Shown piece by piece: positions 15,549-22,667 of a stretch of 33,348 nt of DNA; positions within the stretch are counted from its first letter, which is position 1; the number at the start of each line of letters is the position of its first letter. Source of the DNA: an uncultured Clostridium sp. (lineage in GTDB: Bacteria > Bacillota > Clostridia > Lachnospirales > Lachnospiraceae). A program made the position numbers and the translations under genes. The DNA lies in assembly GCA_900540335.1 (NCBI GenBank), contig UQFC01000025.1:1-33348 (forward strand). Direction: 5' to 3'. The notes below the pieces were generated by a model. The model ran no database searches. It was not told the origin of the DNA and was given only the letters and a program-made list of their open reading frames with translations.

Positions 15549-16616
15549 ATGGGTAAGCCGAATAAGAAACTGAAGAAAATTTTCATAATTATGGGAATGA
15601 CAGGAGCAGTCTATGGAAGCTTTCGCTTCCTGCTGCCTCTTGTGATTCCCTTTTTGCTGTCCTGGGGAATTGCAGCGGCGCTGAGGCCGTCCGCCCAGTG
15701 GTTGCAGAAACGGTTCTGTATTCGCTTCCGTGGAAGGAAATACAGGATTCCTCTGGGAGCGGCAGGGGTTCTGGAGCTGGCGGTTCTGCTGGCTGTTTTG
15801 GGATTTGCTGTCTGCAGCGGAGGACAGAAGCTGTGCAGGGAGGCGGCTATGCTGCTGTCTGCAGTTCCGGAATGGATAGAAAAGCTGGACGTATGGCTGA
15901 CGGCAGTATGCCACAATATGGAAGAAATGCTGTGTCTGAAAAGCAATGTTCTTGTTTTTCTCATGAGAAAAATGCTGAAAGGGCTGCTGTCAGCAGCAAC
16001 GGACGGGGCAGTTCCCTATCTGATGAGCAATTCTCTTGTGCTGTTAAAGCTGGGAATGGGGTGCAGTGTGTTTGTCCTTTTGCTTCTGGTATCGACAGGG
16101 CTTTGCCTGCAGGAAATGGATGTGTGGAAGGCCAGAATGAAGAAATCTGTGTTTTGCGAAGAATATGAAATGATTGCAGGAAGGCTGTCCATGACAGTCA
16201 GCGCGTGGCTGAAAACCCAGGGGGTGATACTGGTGCTGACGTCCTCTGTGTGTACGGCCGGTTTATGGATTATGAAAAATCCCTATTATTTTCTCTTGGG
16301 AACGGGAATCGGTCTTCTGGATGCGCTTCCTGTTCTTGGCACAGGGACAGTGCTGATTCCCTGGGCTGCGGCAGATTTTTTCATGGGGAACTGGAAGGGC
16401 GGTCTGGCGCTTCTGGTTCTGTATGGAGTCTGCTATTTTCTAAGGGAGATTCTGGAGGCCAGAATGATGGGGAGCCAGGTGGGCCTGTCTCCTCTGGAAA
16501 ATCTTATGGCCATGTATGTGGGGCTTGAGCTGTTTGGAATTGCCGGATTTTTTCTGGGACCTCTGGGGCTGCTTTTGATTGAAGATCTGACAGAAGCGGT
16601 CTACCGGGATTCCTGA
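15549..16616 (+). CDS. AI-2E/YtvI-type membrane permease
   Basis: The protein has 355 residues and about seven or eight membrane helices. The N-terminal FRFLLPLVIPFLLSWGIAAA and the C-terminal LLGTGIGLLDALPVLGTGTV and GLELFGIAGFFLGPLG are diagnostic of the AI-2E transporter family (PF01594). The closest style is YtvI, a sporulation-associated member in Bacilli and Clostridia. Transport substrate unknown; the name AI-2E does not imply autoinducer transport here. An amphipathic, soluble central segment (about 90-160) separates the helix groups, as usual. The start ATG follows CAGGTGAG. The last 16 bases overlap the convergent nudC gene. Confidence 0.87.
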   Translation: MGKPNKKLKKIFIIMGMTGAVYGSFRFLLPLVIPFLLSWGIAAALRPSAQWLQKRFCIRFRGRKYRIPLGAAGVLELAVLLAVLGFAVCSGGQKLCREAAMLLSAVPEWIEKLDVWLTAVCHNMEEMLCLKSNVLVFLMRKMLKGLLSAATDGAVPYLMSNSLVLLKLGMGCSVFVLLLLVSTGLCLQEMDVWKARMKKSVFCEEYEMIAGRLSMTVSAWLKTQGVILVLTSSVCTAGLWIMKNPYYFLLGTGIGLLDALPVLGTGTVLIPWAAADFFMGNWKGGLALLVLYGVCYFLREILEARMMGSQVGLSPLENLMAMYVGLELFGIAGFFLGPLGLLLIEDLTEAVYRDS

Positions 16617-17446
16617 TCGTGGAAATACCGGATCATTTCGTGAGTCAGGCTGGCGTGTTCGTCATCTTCTAAGGGAATGTCCTCCCGCTCGAACCATTCG
16701 GCCAGAGCAAGTTCGTTTTCATCCAGACGAATCTGCCCCGGCTCCTCCAGATCACAGAAGAACCCTGCCAGCAGAGTGTCAGAAAAGGACCAGGGCTGAC
16801 TTTTGTAATAGCGGATGTTGGTGACCTTTAATCCAACTTCTTCCATAACCTCACGTTTTACTGTTTCTTCCAGAGTTTCTCCGATTTCTGTAAATCCGGC
16901 CAGGAGAGCGTACCGCTTATAGGTGCGCCCTGCGTATTTGGACAGCAGCAGGCGGTTTTTGTCTGTTACGGCGATGATGACGGCAGGGCAGATTTTCGGG
17001 TATTCCATTTGTCCGCATCTGGGACAGCGCATCATCCGCTCTTTCTCATCATGCTGGAGAGGAGAACCGCACCGGCCGCACCAGCGGCGGCTTTCATACC
17101 ACTGAGAGAGCTGATACCCTGTAATTCCGGCAAAAGCCAGGTGGCGGGGAGAGGCGCTGCGGAAAAACTGGATATTTTCCAGGGAGAAGCCGGAGGGAGC
17201 CGGAATGCTGAGATTCTGAAGCAGATAAAAGGGCTGCCCGTCAACAGCGAAGAGATAGATGCTGTTCTGGTAAATATCTTCGTTTCCTTTTTCCAGATCC
17301 CGAAAACGCGGGAAATCAAAGGAGCCGTCCTCCCTGCGAAGCAGCAGGGACTTTCGTTCCTGAAAACAGAGTGCGAAGCTGTCGGGAGACGGGGGTGCAG
17401 GCCGGTAGGCGTTGTCAAAATGGTGAGGCGCAATATCCTGTATCAT
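16601..17446 (-). CDS. nudC: NAD(+)/NADH pyrophosphatase, Nudix hydrolase
   Basis: The 281-residue enzyme splits NAD(H) to NMN(H) and AMP, and members also remove NAD caps from RNA. A zinc ribbon of four cysteines (123, 126, 141, 144: CGRCG...CPRCG) precedes the Nudix box at 184-206 (GFTEIGETLEETVKREVMEEVGL), with the metal-binding REVMEE. The NudC-specific SQPW motif (216-219) follows. The N-terminal 110 residues are the divergent NudC lead domain. The gene begins inside the 3' end of the upstream chromate transporter gene (32-base overlap) with no strong ribosome binding site, so translation is probably coupled. It ends convergently with the YtvI-like gene. Confidence 0.92.
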   Translation of the reverse strand: MIQDIAPHHFDNAYRPAPPSPDSFALCFQERKSLLLRREDGSFDFPRFRDLEKGNEDIYQNSIYLFAVDGQPFYLLQNLSIPAPSGFSLENIQFFRSASPRHLAFAGITGYQLSQWYESRRWCGRCGSPLQHDEKERMMRCPRCGQMEYPKICPAVIIAVTDKNRLLLSKYAGRTYKRYALLAGFTEIGETLEETVKREVMEEVGLKVTNIRYYKSQPWSFSDTLLAGFFCDLEEPGQIRLDENELALAEWFEREDIPLEDDEHASLTHEMIRYFHDQESR

Positions 17447-18026
17447 AGGGAAACCAGCGGCAGACTGCGATTCCTGCCAGGGCAGAAAGCAGAATCAGCA
17501 GAGTAGGGGACAGCTTTTTTTTTCGCAATTTTTTGCTGAGAAGCATGGCGGTCCACAAAAGGACAGCAATGAAAATGCCATCCGGGCGAAGGAAAATGGC
17601 TCTGTGGGGAACCTCTTCCAGTCTGATGCAGCAGCGGGCTGTCATCTGGATTCCGGCAGCCAGAACGATGCCGATAACGCATGGTTTAAGGCCCTGGAGA
17701 ACAGCCTGAAGGTATTTGTTTTTCAGAGCTGTTTTTAAAACGGCAGTGATCAGCAGAATAATCAAAAAGGAAGGAAGCACAACTGCCAGGGTGGCAATGA
17801 CAGCACCGGGAAAGCCAGCCTGACTGCTTCCGATATAGGTGGCCAGATTGACCATAATGGGACCTGGCGTGCTCTCACTGACTGCAATCATGTAGGCCAG
17901 AGCATCTTCCTCGAGCCATCCCCGGGATAATACCAGGTCACGGATCAGGGGAATGGCGCCGTAGGCGCCGCCGAAGGAAAAACATCCGATCTGCAGAAAT
18001 CCTAAAAATAAACTCCAGTAAATCAA
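17415..18026 (-). CDS. Chromate transporter family protein, half-size subunit
   Basis: The likely start is TTG with its first base at 18026, overlapping the stop of the preceding half-transporter gene by four bases (TTGA), with GGTGG nine bases upstream. The longer open frame to 18077 overlaps that gene further and lacks family similarity. The 203-residue protein has the CHR domain: FLQIGCFSFGGAYGAIPLI and SESTPGPIMVNLATYIG near the N-terminus, then five or six membrane helices. Half-size CHR proteins in Bacilli work as pairs and can export chromate. In gut anaerobes the physiological substrate is unknown. The C-terminus overlaps nudC. Confidence 0.87.
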   Translation of the reverse strand: MIYWSLFLGFLQIGCFSFGGAYGAIPLIRDLVLSRGWLEEDALAYMIAVSESTPGPIMVNLATYIGSSQAGFPGAVIATLAVVLPSFLIILLITAVLKTALKNKYLQAVLQGLKPCVIGIVLAAGIQMTARCCIRLEEVPHRAIFLRPDGIFIAVLLWTAMLLSKKLRKKKLSPTLLILLSALAGIAVCRWFPYDTGYCASPF

Positions 18027-18601
18027 GAGGAAGCACCACCTTTCTTTTGGGACATTTCCTTCAGCAGAAAGATACAAAGACTGACGGCTGCCGCGGTCAG
18101 CATCAGGCTGATGGAGGAAAAATTCCAGGAAAAAGCAGAAATCATCAGCATAGCTGCCGCTGAGAAGATCATGATGATTCGGGGAAGCAGCTTTTTGGGC
18201 ATTTTTTGAATCATAACAACAGCCGCGTCGAGAATCAAAAGTCCTGCACCGATTTTAATGCCCTGAAAAGCATGGGCAATAAGGGTGATCTCCAGAAAGT
18301 GATCCAGAAACCGGGAGATGACATAAATTACGGCAAAGGATGGAAAAACAATGCCCAGGGTAGCGGCAAGAGCGCCGAAAAAGCCGGCCTGCCGGTATCC
18401 GGTAAAGGTGGCGCAGTTAATGGCAATGGGGCCGGGGGTGGACTCTGCAATGACGGTAATATTCATCATTTCATCATGGGTGATCCATTGTTTCTGTTCT
18501 ACACAGTGGTGTTCAATCATGGAAAGCATGGCATATCCGCCGCCAAAGGTAAACAGGCCGATGTTTGCAAATGTAAAAAACAGATCAGCCAAAAGGTTCA
18601 T
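18023..18601 (-). CDS. Chromate transporter family protein, half-size subunit
   Basis: The 192-residue first member of the pair starts at ATG after AAAGGAG. It carries the CHR signatures FANIGLFTFGGGYAMLSMI and AESTPGPIAINCATFTGYR, then hydrophobic helices. The two subunits are similar in the N-terminal half and are expected to insert in opposite orientation, forming one transporter. Expression probably starts at the reverse-strand TATAAT at 18646-18651. The nudC gene is in the same transcript, a pairing whose logic is not evident. Confidence 0.88.
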   Translation of the reverse strand: MNLLADLFFTFANIGLFTFGGGYAMLSMIEHHCVEQKQWITHDEMMNITVIAESTPGPIAINCATFTGYRQAGFFGALAATLGIVFPSFAVIYVISRFLDHFLEITLIAHAFQGIKIGAGLLILDAAVVMIQKMPKKLLPRIIMIFSAAAMLMISAFSWNFSSISLMLTAAAVSLCIFLLKEMSQKKGGASS

Positions 18602-18645
18602 GAGAAATTCACACTCCTTTTCTTGTTTGGTAGTTTGTTCTTTTT

Positions 18646-18651
18646 ATTATA
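18646..18651 (-). promoter_or_regulatory. Probable -10 element of the chromate transporter operon
   Basis: The reverse strand reads TATAAT here, 45 bases before the start codon. The -35 region is weak and overlaps the -35 of the divergent hicB promoter, so the two promoters are nearly back to back. Confidence 0.4.
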
Positions 18652-18668
18652 GCATAGTTTTGGGGACG

Positions 18669-18697
18669 TTTACAGATGAGGAAATTTGTCGTATAAT
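18669..18697 (+). promoter_or_regulatory. Sigma-A promoter upstream of the hicB-like gene
   Basis: TTTACA (18669-18674) and TATAAT (18692-18697) with a 17-base spacer are near-perfect. Transcription should begin near 18704 and cover the hicB-like and TSCPD genes. Confidence 0.72.
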
Positions 18698-18785
18698 GAG
18701 GGACGGAGAAAACACAGAAAAACTGCAGGAAGCGGAACAATACTGAAAATCAGATAGAATCCGATAGAACAGGAGGAAATAGAAA

Positions 18786-19061
18786 ATGACATTTACTTAC
18801 CCGGCGGTGTTTACACCCCACAAGGATGGAAAAGGATATCATGCGGTATTTCCGGATTTGGAGTGCTGTGAGGCAGACGGACCGGATCTGGAGGATGCGA
18901 TTGAAGATGCGAGAGACGCAGCCTATAACTGGCTTCTGGTAGAGCTGGAGGATGGCGGCGATTTTCCGGGACAGACGCATGTAGAGGATATGGATCTGCC
19001 GGAAGGGGCAGTGGTGAAAAATATTATGGTCCGCATCAAGCTGCTGCCGGACAATGACTAA
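18786..19061 (+). CDS. HicB-like domain protein without a HicA partner
   Basis: The protein has 91 residues and starts behind AGGAGGAAATAGAAA. It holds the degraded RNase-H-like fold of HicB antitoxins: YPAVFTPHKDGKGYHAVFPDLECCEADGPDLEDAIEDARDA, then WLLVELEDGG. There is no C-terminal ribbon-helix-helix or HTH segment. Neither neighbour is a HicA toxin. Solitary HicB-like proteins are common in Clostridia and may be remnants or independent regulators, so a toxin-antitoxin role is not supported here. The TSCPD gene follows after 21 bases, probably in the same transcript. Confidence 0.82.
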   Translation: MTFTYPAVFTPHKDGKGYHAVFPDLECCEADGPDLEDAIEDARDAAYNWLLVELEDGGDFPGQTHVEDMDLPEGAVVKNIMVRIKLLPDND

Positions 19062-19082
19062 GGATACAGAGGAGATAAAATT

Positions 19083-19340
19083 ATGAGATACGAAGTGAGA
19101 ACCCGCAATGTCTGCTCCAGCAGGATTGCCTTTGATTTAAATGGAGATGTAGTAAAAAACGTGGTCTTTACCGGAGGCTGCAACGGAAACCTGAAGGCTG
19201 TCAGCAAGCTGGTTGATGGAATGACGGTAGAACAGATTGAGGGATATTTAAAAGGAAATACCTGTGGTTTCCGTGATACCTCCTGCGCAGATCAGCTGGC
19301 TCAGGCTGTGCGCAAGTGCTATGAAGAAAGCCGGAAATAG
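19083..19340 (+). CDS. TSCPD domain protein (TIGR03905 type)
   Basis: The 85-residue protein is nearly all TSCPD domain: NVCSSRIAFDLNGDVVKNV, GGCNGNLKAVSKLVDG, then GNTCGFRDTSCADQLAQAV. Four conserved cysteines, in VCS, GGC and TCGFRDTSC, suggest metal binding. The same domain occurs at the end of class II ribonucleotide reductases; the free-standing form has no proven function. ATG follows GGAG by nine bases. It shares a promoter with the hicB-like gene. Confidence 0.85.
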   Translation: MRYEVRTRNVCSSRIAFDLNGDVVKNVVFTGGCNGNLKAVSKLVDGMTVEQIEGYLKGNTCGFRDTSCADQLAQAVRKCYEESRK

Positions 19341-19352
19341 GAAGAGATCTGC

Positions 19353-19381
19353 TTGACAAGCGTTTAAAAATGACGTAGAAT
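19353..19381 (+). promoter_or_regulatory. Sigma-A promoter of the proS T-box unit
   Basis: TTGACA (19353-19358), a 17-base spacer and TAGAAT (19376-19381) give a strong promoter match. Transcription should begin near 19388, at the start of the T-box leader. Confidence 0.8.
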
Positions 19382-19387
19382 CAAGCA

Positions 19388-19695
19388 TACACGGGCAGAG
19401 TGACTGCCCATACAAAGGAAAGAGAATCGACTGTGAAGGGGATTAGTAGGCCTGCATACACATTCAGAGAGAGAGCCGCAGGGTGGAAGGCTCTTGTGTC
19501 ACTGGAAGCTGAACCGGCCCTGGAGTTCCGCAGTGAACTGCGGCGCGGATTCCGGCGTTAATGGAAAAAGAGAGAGTATCCGAAGCCGGCTTTTCCGGGA
19601 TTTCGTAATACTAAGCAGGGTGGTACCGCCGAATATATCTGATCATTCGGTCCCTTGTCGTCTGAACGGGCGGCAGAGGATCGGATGATTTTTTA
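19388..19695 (+). promoter_or_regulatory. T-box leader controlling prolyl-tRNA synthetase
   Basis: The hallmark T-box sequence AGGGTGGTACCGC lies at 19617-19629. Stem I contains AGTA (19445-19448) opposite GAA-CCG (19511-19516), the S-turn loop in which CCG is the likely proline specifier codon. The terminator pairs ATCATTCGGTCC (19642-19653) with GGATCGGATGAT (19678-19689) using wobbles and ends in a T-run. Uncharged tRNA-Pro binding would stabilise the antiterminator and let transcription proceed into proS. The specifier matches the gene, so the call is strong. Confidence 0.93.
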
Positions 19696-19727
19696 TTTCA
19701 TAGGACGTAATTTCCTATGAAATAAAA
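19691..19727. repeat. 15-bp perfect inverted repeat behind the T-box terminator
   Basis: TTTTATTTCATAGGA (19691-19705) and TCCTATGAAATAAAA (19713-19727) pair perfectly around seven bases. The left arm overlaps the T-box terminator U-run. TTTTTTATTTCATAGGA also occurs just after the manganese riboswitch terminator (about 12853-12869), so this may be a mobile or recurrent terminator-associated repeat. GC-rich pairing (CTCCGC/GCGGAG) follows before the proS ribosome binding site. Confidence 0.6.
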
Positions 19728-19835
19728 ACGCTCCGCGAGGATCGCCATGCGGCGGAGAGGATTTTGTCGCAGAATCGACCCGCCGCAGGCGGAAAAGCTC
19801 GCGAACTTCTTTTATATTTTATTTAGGAGGAAATT

Positions 19836-21269
19836 ATGGCAAAGGAAAAGAAACTGGTAGAAGCCATCACATCCATGGACGTAGATTTCGCCCAGTGGTA
19901 TACCGATGTGGTGAAGAAAGCAGAGCTGTGTGACTATGCAAGTGTAAAGGGCTGTATGGTAATTAAGCCGGCCGGCTATGCAATCTGGGAAAATATTCAG
20001 AAGGAACTGGATCGCCGCTTTAAGGAGACTGGAGTGCAGAACGTATATATGCCTCTGTTTATTCCGGAAAGCCTGCTTCAGAAGGAAAAAGATCATGTAG
20101 AAGGCTTTGCTCCGGAGGTAGCCTGGGTAACACATGGCGGACTGGATCAGCTGCAGGAGCGTATGTGTGTACGTCCGACCTCTGAAACTCTGTTCTGTGA
20201 TTTTTATGCAAAGGATATTCATTCTTACCGGGATCTGCCGAAGGTTTATAACCAGTGGTGTTCTGTTGTCCGCTGGGAGAAGACAACCCGTCCCTTCCTG
20301 CGTTCCAGAGAATTTTTATGGCAGGAGGGTCACACTGCTCATGCAACTGCTGAGGAAGCAGAGGAGCGTACCATTCAGATGCTGAATCTCTATGCAGATT
20401 TCTGCGAGGAGGTTCTGGCTATTCCGGTAATCAAGGGTCAGAAGACAGACAAGGAGAAATTTGCAGGCGCAGAGGCAACCTACACGATTGAGTCTCTGAT
20501 GCATGACGGAAAAGCTCTGCAGTCCGGCACCAGCCATAACTTCGGCGACGGCTTTGCAAAGGCATTCGGCATTCAGTATGCGGCAAAGGACAATACTCTG
20601 CAGTATGTACACCAGACTTCCTGGGGTATGACTACCCGTATGATCGGCGCCCTGATCATGGTACACGGCGATAATAACGGTCTTGTTCTGCCGCCGAGAA
20701 TTGCACCGGTTCAGGTTATGATCGTTCCGGTTCAGCAGCAGAAGGAAGGCGTTCTGGATAAGGCCTTCGAGCTTCGCGACGTTCTTTCCGGCTTCCGTGT
20801 AAAGGTAGATGATTCTGATAAGAGCCCGGGCTGGAAGTTCTCTGAGTCTGAGATGCGCGGAATTCCGGTTCGTGTGGAGATTGGACCGAGAGATATTGAA
20901 AATAATGTGGCTGTTCTGGTTCGCCGCGATACTCATGAGAAGCTTACCGTTTCCCTGGATGAGCTGGCTGAGAAGGTGGGCGAGCTGTTGGATACCATTC
21001 AGCATGATATGCTGGAGAGAGCAAGAGCTCACCGGGATGCTCATACCTATGTGGCAACCGGTTTTGATGAGTTTGTACAGACCATCAATGAAAAGCCGGG
21101 CTTTGTAAAGGCTATGTGGTGCGGATGCCAGGAGTGTGAGGATAAGATTAAAGAAGCTACGGCAGCAACCTCCCGCTGCATTCCGTTTAAGCAGGAGCAG
21201 CTGTCTGACAAATGTGTCTGCTGCGGTAAGCCGGCAACAAAGATGGTTTACTGGGGACGCGCATATTAA
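19836..21269 (+). CDS. proS: Prolyl-tRNA synthetase (short, archaeal/eukaryal-type)
   Basis: The enzyme charges tRNA-Pro with proline. Its 477 residues match the short ProS class lacking the bacterial insertion domain. Class II motif 1 surrounds GYAIWENIQKELDRRFKETG; motif 2 is WCSVVRWEKTTRPFLRSREFLWQEGHTAHAT; motif 3 includes TSWGMTTRMIGALIMVHGD. A C-terminal anticodon domain is followed by a zinc-binding extension with cysteines in WCGCQECEDK and KCVCCGKPATK, and the typical C-terminal Tyr. The start follows TAGGAGG. Expression is controlled by the T-box leader. Codon choice is more uniform than in neighbours, as expected for a highly expressed gene. Confidence 0.96.
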   Translation: MAKEKKLVEAITSMDVDFAQWYTDVVKKAELCDYASVKGCMVIKPAGYAIWENIQKELDRRFKETGVQNVYMPLFIPESLLQKEKDHVEGFAPEVAWVTHGGLDQLQERMCVRPTSETLFCDFYAKDIHSYRDLPKVYNQWCSVVRWEKTTRPFLRSREFLWQEGHTAHATAEEAEERTIQMLNLYADFCEEVLAIPVIKGQKTDKEKFAGAEATYTIESLMHDGKALQSGTSHNFGDGFAKAFGIQYAAKDNTLQYVHQTSWGMTTRMIGALIMVHGDNNGLVLPPRIAPVQVMIVPVQQQKEGVLDKAFELRDVLSGFRVKVDDSDKSPGWKFSESEMRGIPVRVEIGPRDIENNVAVLVRRDTHEKLTVSLDELAEKVGELLDTIQHDMLERARAHRDAHTYVATGFDEFVQTINEKPGFVKAMWCGCQECEDKIKEATAATSRCIPFKQEQLSDKCVCCGKPATKMVYWGRAY

Positions 21270-21278
21270 TGGAGAATT

Positions 21279-21318
21279 ACAGTTCAGGACGGCGGAAATA
21301 TAAGCCGTCCTGAATTGT
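21279..21318. repeat. Palindrome after proS sharing arms with the 15.3-kb element
   Basis: ACAGTTCAGGACGGC (21279-21293) pairs with GCCGTCCTGAATTGT (21304-21318), including one G-T wobble, around a 10-base loop. The core arms TTCAGGACGGC/GCCGTCCTGAA are identical to the outer arms at 15304-15314 and 15430-15440. It may end or stabilise the proS message; no long T-run follows. Confidence 0.7.
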
Positions 21319-21332
21319 TGCAATGGAGGATT

Positions 21333-22586
21333 ATGCGGATACAGATTCCCTCCCATGTGGAGTATATTATTGGAAAACTGAATCAGAACGGGTATGAGGC
21401 CTTTGCCGTAGGCGGATGTGTCCGGGATACCCTTCTGGGAAGAACACCGGGGGACTGGGATATTACCACCTCTGCCAGACCGGAACAGGTGAAGGCTCTG
21501 TTCCGCCGGACGATTGACACGGGAATTCAGCATGGAACTGTGACGGTGATGCTGGAGAAAACTGGATATGAAGTGACAACCTACCGGATTGACGGTGAGT
21601 ATGAGGACGGGCGTCATCCCAGACAGGTGGAATTCACCTCGGATCTTCTGGAGGATCTGAAGCGCCGTGATTTTACCATCAACGCCATGGCGTACAGTCA
21701 TGAAACAGGGATTGTAGATGCATTCGGCGGTGTGGAGGATCTGGAAAAGCGGGTGATTCGCTGTGTAGGAGAGCCTATGGAGCGGTTTGAAGAGGATGCG
21801 CTGCGGATTCTCCGCGCTATCCGGTTTTCCGCCCAGCTTGATTTTTCCATAGAGGAAAAAACGAGAGAGGCAATTACCAGGATTGCGCCGAATCTGGCAA
21901 AGGTCAGCCGGGAACGGGTTCAGATGGAGCTGACCAAGCTTTTATGTTCGGATCATCCGGAGCAGATTCGCCAGGTGTATGAGACAGGAATCAGCCGGTA
22001 TGTGTCAGAAGAATTTTCCCGTCTTCCCTGGGAGAAGGCGGAGATTTCTCCCGGACTTCCCGGGGAAAAGTATGTGCGCTGGGCTGCATTTCTCCGGTGT
22101 GCCTGCCCGGGGGAGGAAGGTTTTCGGCAGAGCGGTTTCTCCTGTGAGAAAGAGGAAACAGGGAAAAGCTTTTTTGAGGAGAGAGAAAAGGCAGTGAAAA
22201 CCGGGGGAAAGATTCTCAGGGATCTGAAGCTGGATAATGAAACGATTGGACGGGTGAAAACGCTGACCTCCTGGTGCGGAGAGAAGCTTCTTCCTGAGGC
22301 GCCGTCTGTCCGCCGCGCTATGAGTAAAATGGAGCCGGAGGTCTGGGATGCACTGATGGAGCTGAATCAGTACGGAGAGGAGATTTCCCGTCTGACAAAA
22401 GAGATTCGTCTTGCCGGGGATTGTCTGGATCTGAAGCATCTGGCTGTCAATGGCCGGGATTTGATGAGCGCCGGTGTCCGGCCGGGAAAGGATATGGGAG
22501 AGATTTTGAACCGGATGCTCCAGGAGGTTCTGGAGCACCCGGAAAATAATCAGAAAGAAATTCTGATGTCCATGTTTGTGAAATAG
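21333..22586 (+). CDS. cca: CCA tRNA nucleotidyltransferase
   Basis: The enzyme adds or repairs the CCA end of tRNA. ATG 21333 lies just behind GGAGGA; the upstream TTG at 21315 falls in the palindrome. The catalytic motif GGCVRDTLLGRTPGDWDIT (27-45) carries Asp41 and Asp43, followed by RDFTINAMAY and RFEEDALRILRAIRFSAQLDF. The helical C-terminus (neck, body and tail) is complete, giving 417 residues. Class II poly(A) polymerases look alike, but Clostridia usually have one such enzyme and it is CCA-adding. The low-complexity stretch near 255-285 is a variable loop. It sits behind proS, both tRNA functions. Confidence 0.93.
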   Translation: MRIQIPSHVEYIIGKLNQNGYEAFAVGGCVRDTLLGRTPGDWDITTSARPEQVKALFRRTIDTGIQHGTVTVMLEKTGYEVTTYRIDGEYEDGRHPRQVEFTSDLLEDLKRRDFTINAMAYSHETGIVDAFGGVEDLEKRVIRCVGEPMERFEEDALRILRAIRFSAQLDFSIEEKTREAITRIAPNLAKVSRERVQMELTKLLCSDHPEQIRQVYETGISRYVSEEFSRLPWEKAEISPGLPGEKYVRWAAFLRCACPGEEGFRQSGFSCEKEETGKSFFEEREKAVKTGGKILRDLKLDNETIGRVKTLTSWCGEKLLPEAPSVRRAMSKMEPEVWDALMELNQYGEEISRLTKEIRLAGDCLDLKHLAVNGRDLMSAGVRPGKDMGEILNRMLQEVLEHPENNQKEILMSMFVK

Positions 22587-22594
22587 AAAAGCAG

Positions 22595-22629
22595 TGAGGG
22601 TGCCGCAAATTGCGGCATCCTCATTTTTT
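22595..22629 (+). terminator. Intrinsic terminator of cca
   Basis: TGAGGGTGCCGC and GCGGCATCCTCA form a 12-pair stem (one G-T) with loop AAATT, followed by six T residues. It separates cca from the convergent regulator gene. Confidence 0.88.
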
Positions 22630-22667
22630 CTGCTGCAGGAGAAGAAGTCTTGGGGAGAGTTTCTTTC

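Noticed and set aside
18786..19061. A HicAB toxin-antitoxin locus
   Set aside because: No HicA-like gene is present on either side; the downstream gene is a TSCPD protein.
19494..19688. A 64-codon frame in the proS leader
   Set aside because: It lies wholly within the T-box RNA, whose conserved elements explain the sequence.
20316..21701. A 461-codon open frame antisense to proS and cca
   Set aside because: It runs opposite two unmistakable conserved genes, has no ribosome binding site or recognisable domain, and its composition is that of a reverse-complement shadow.
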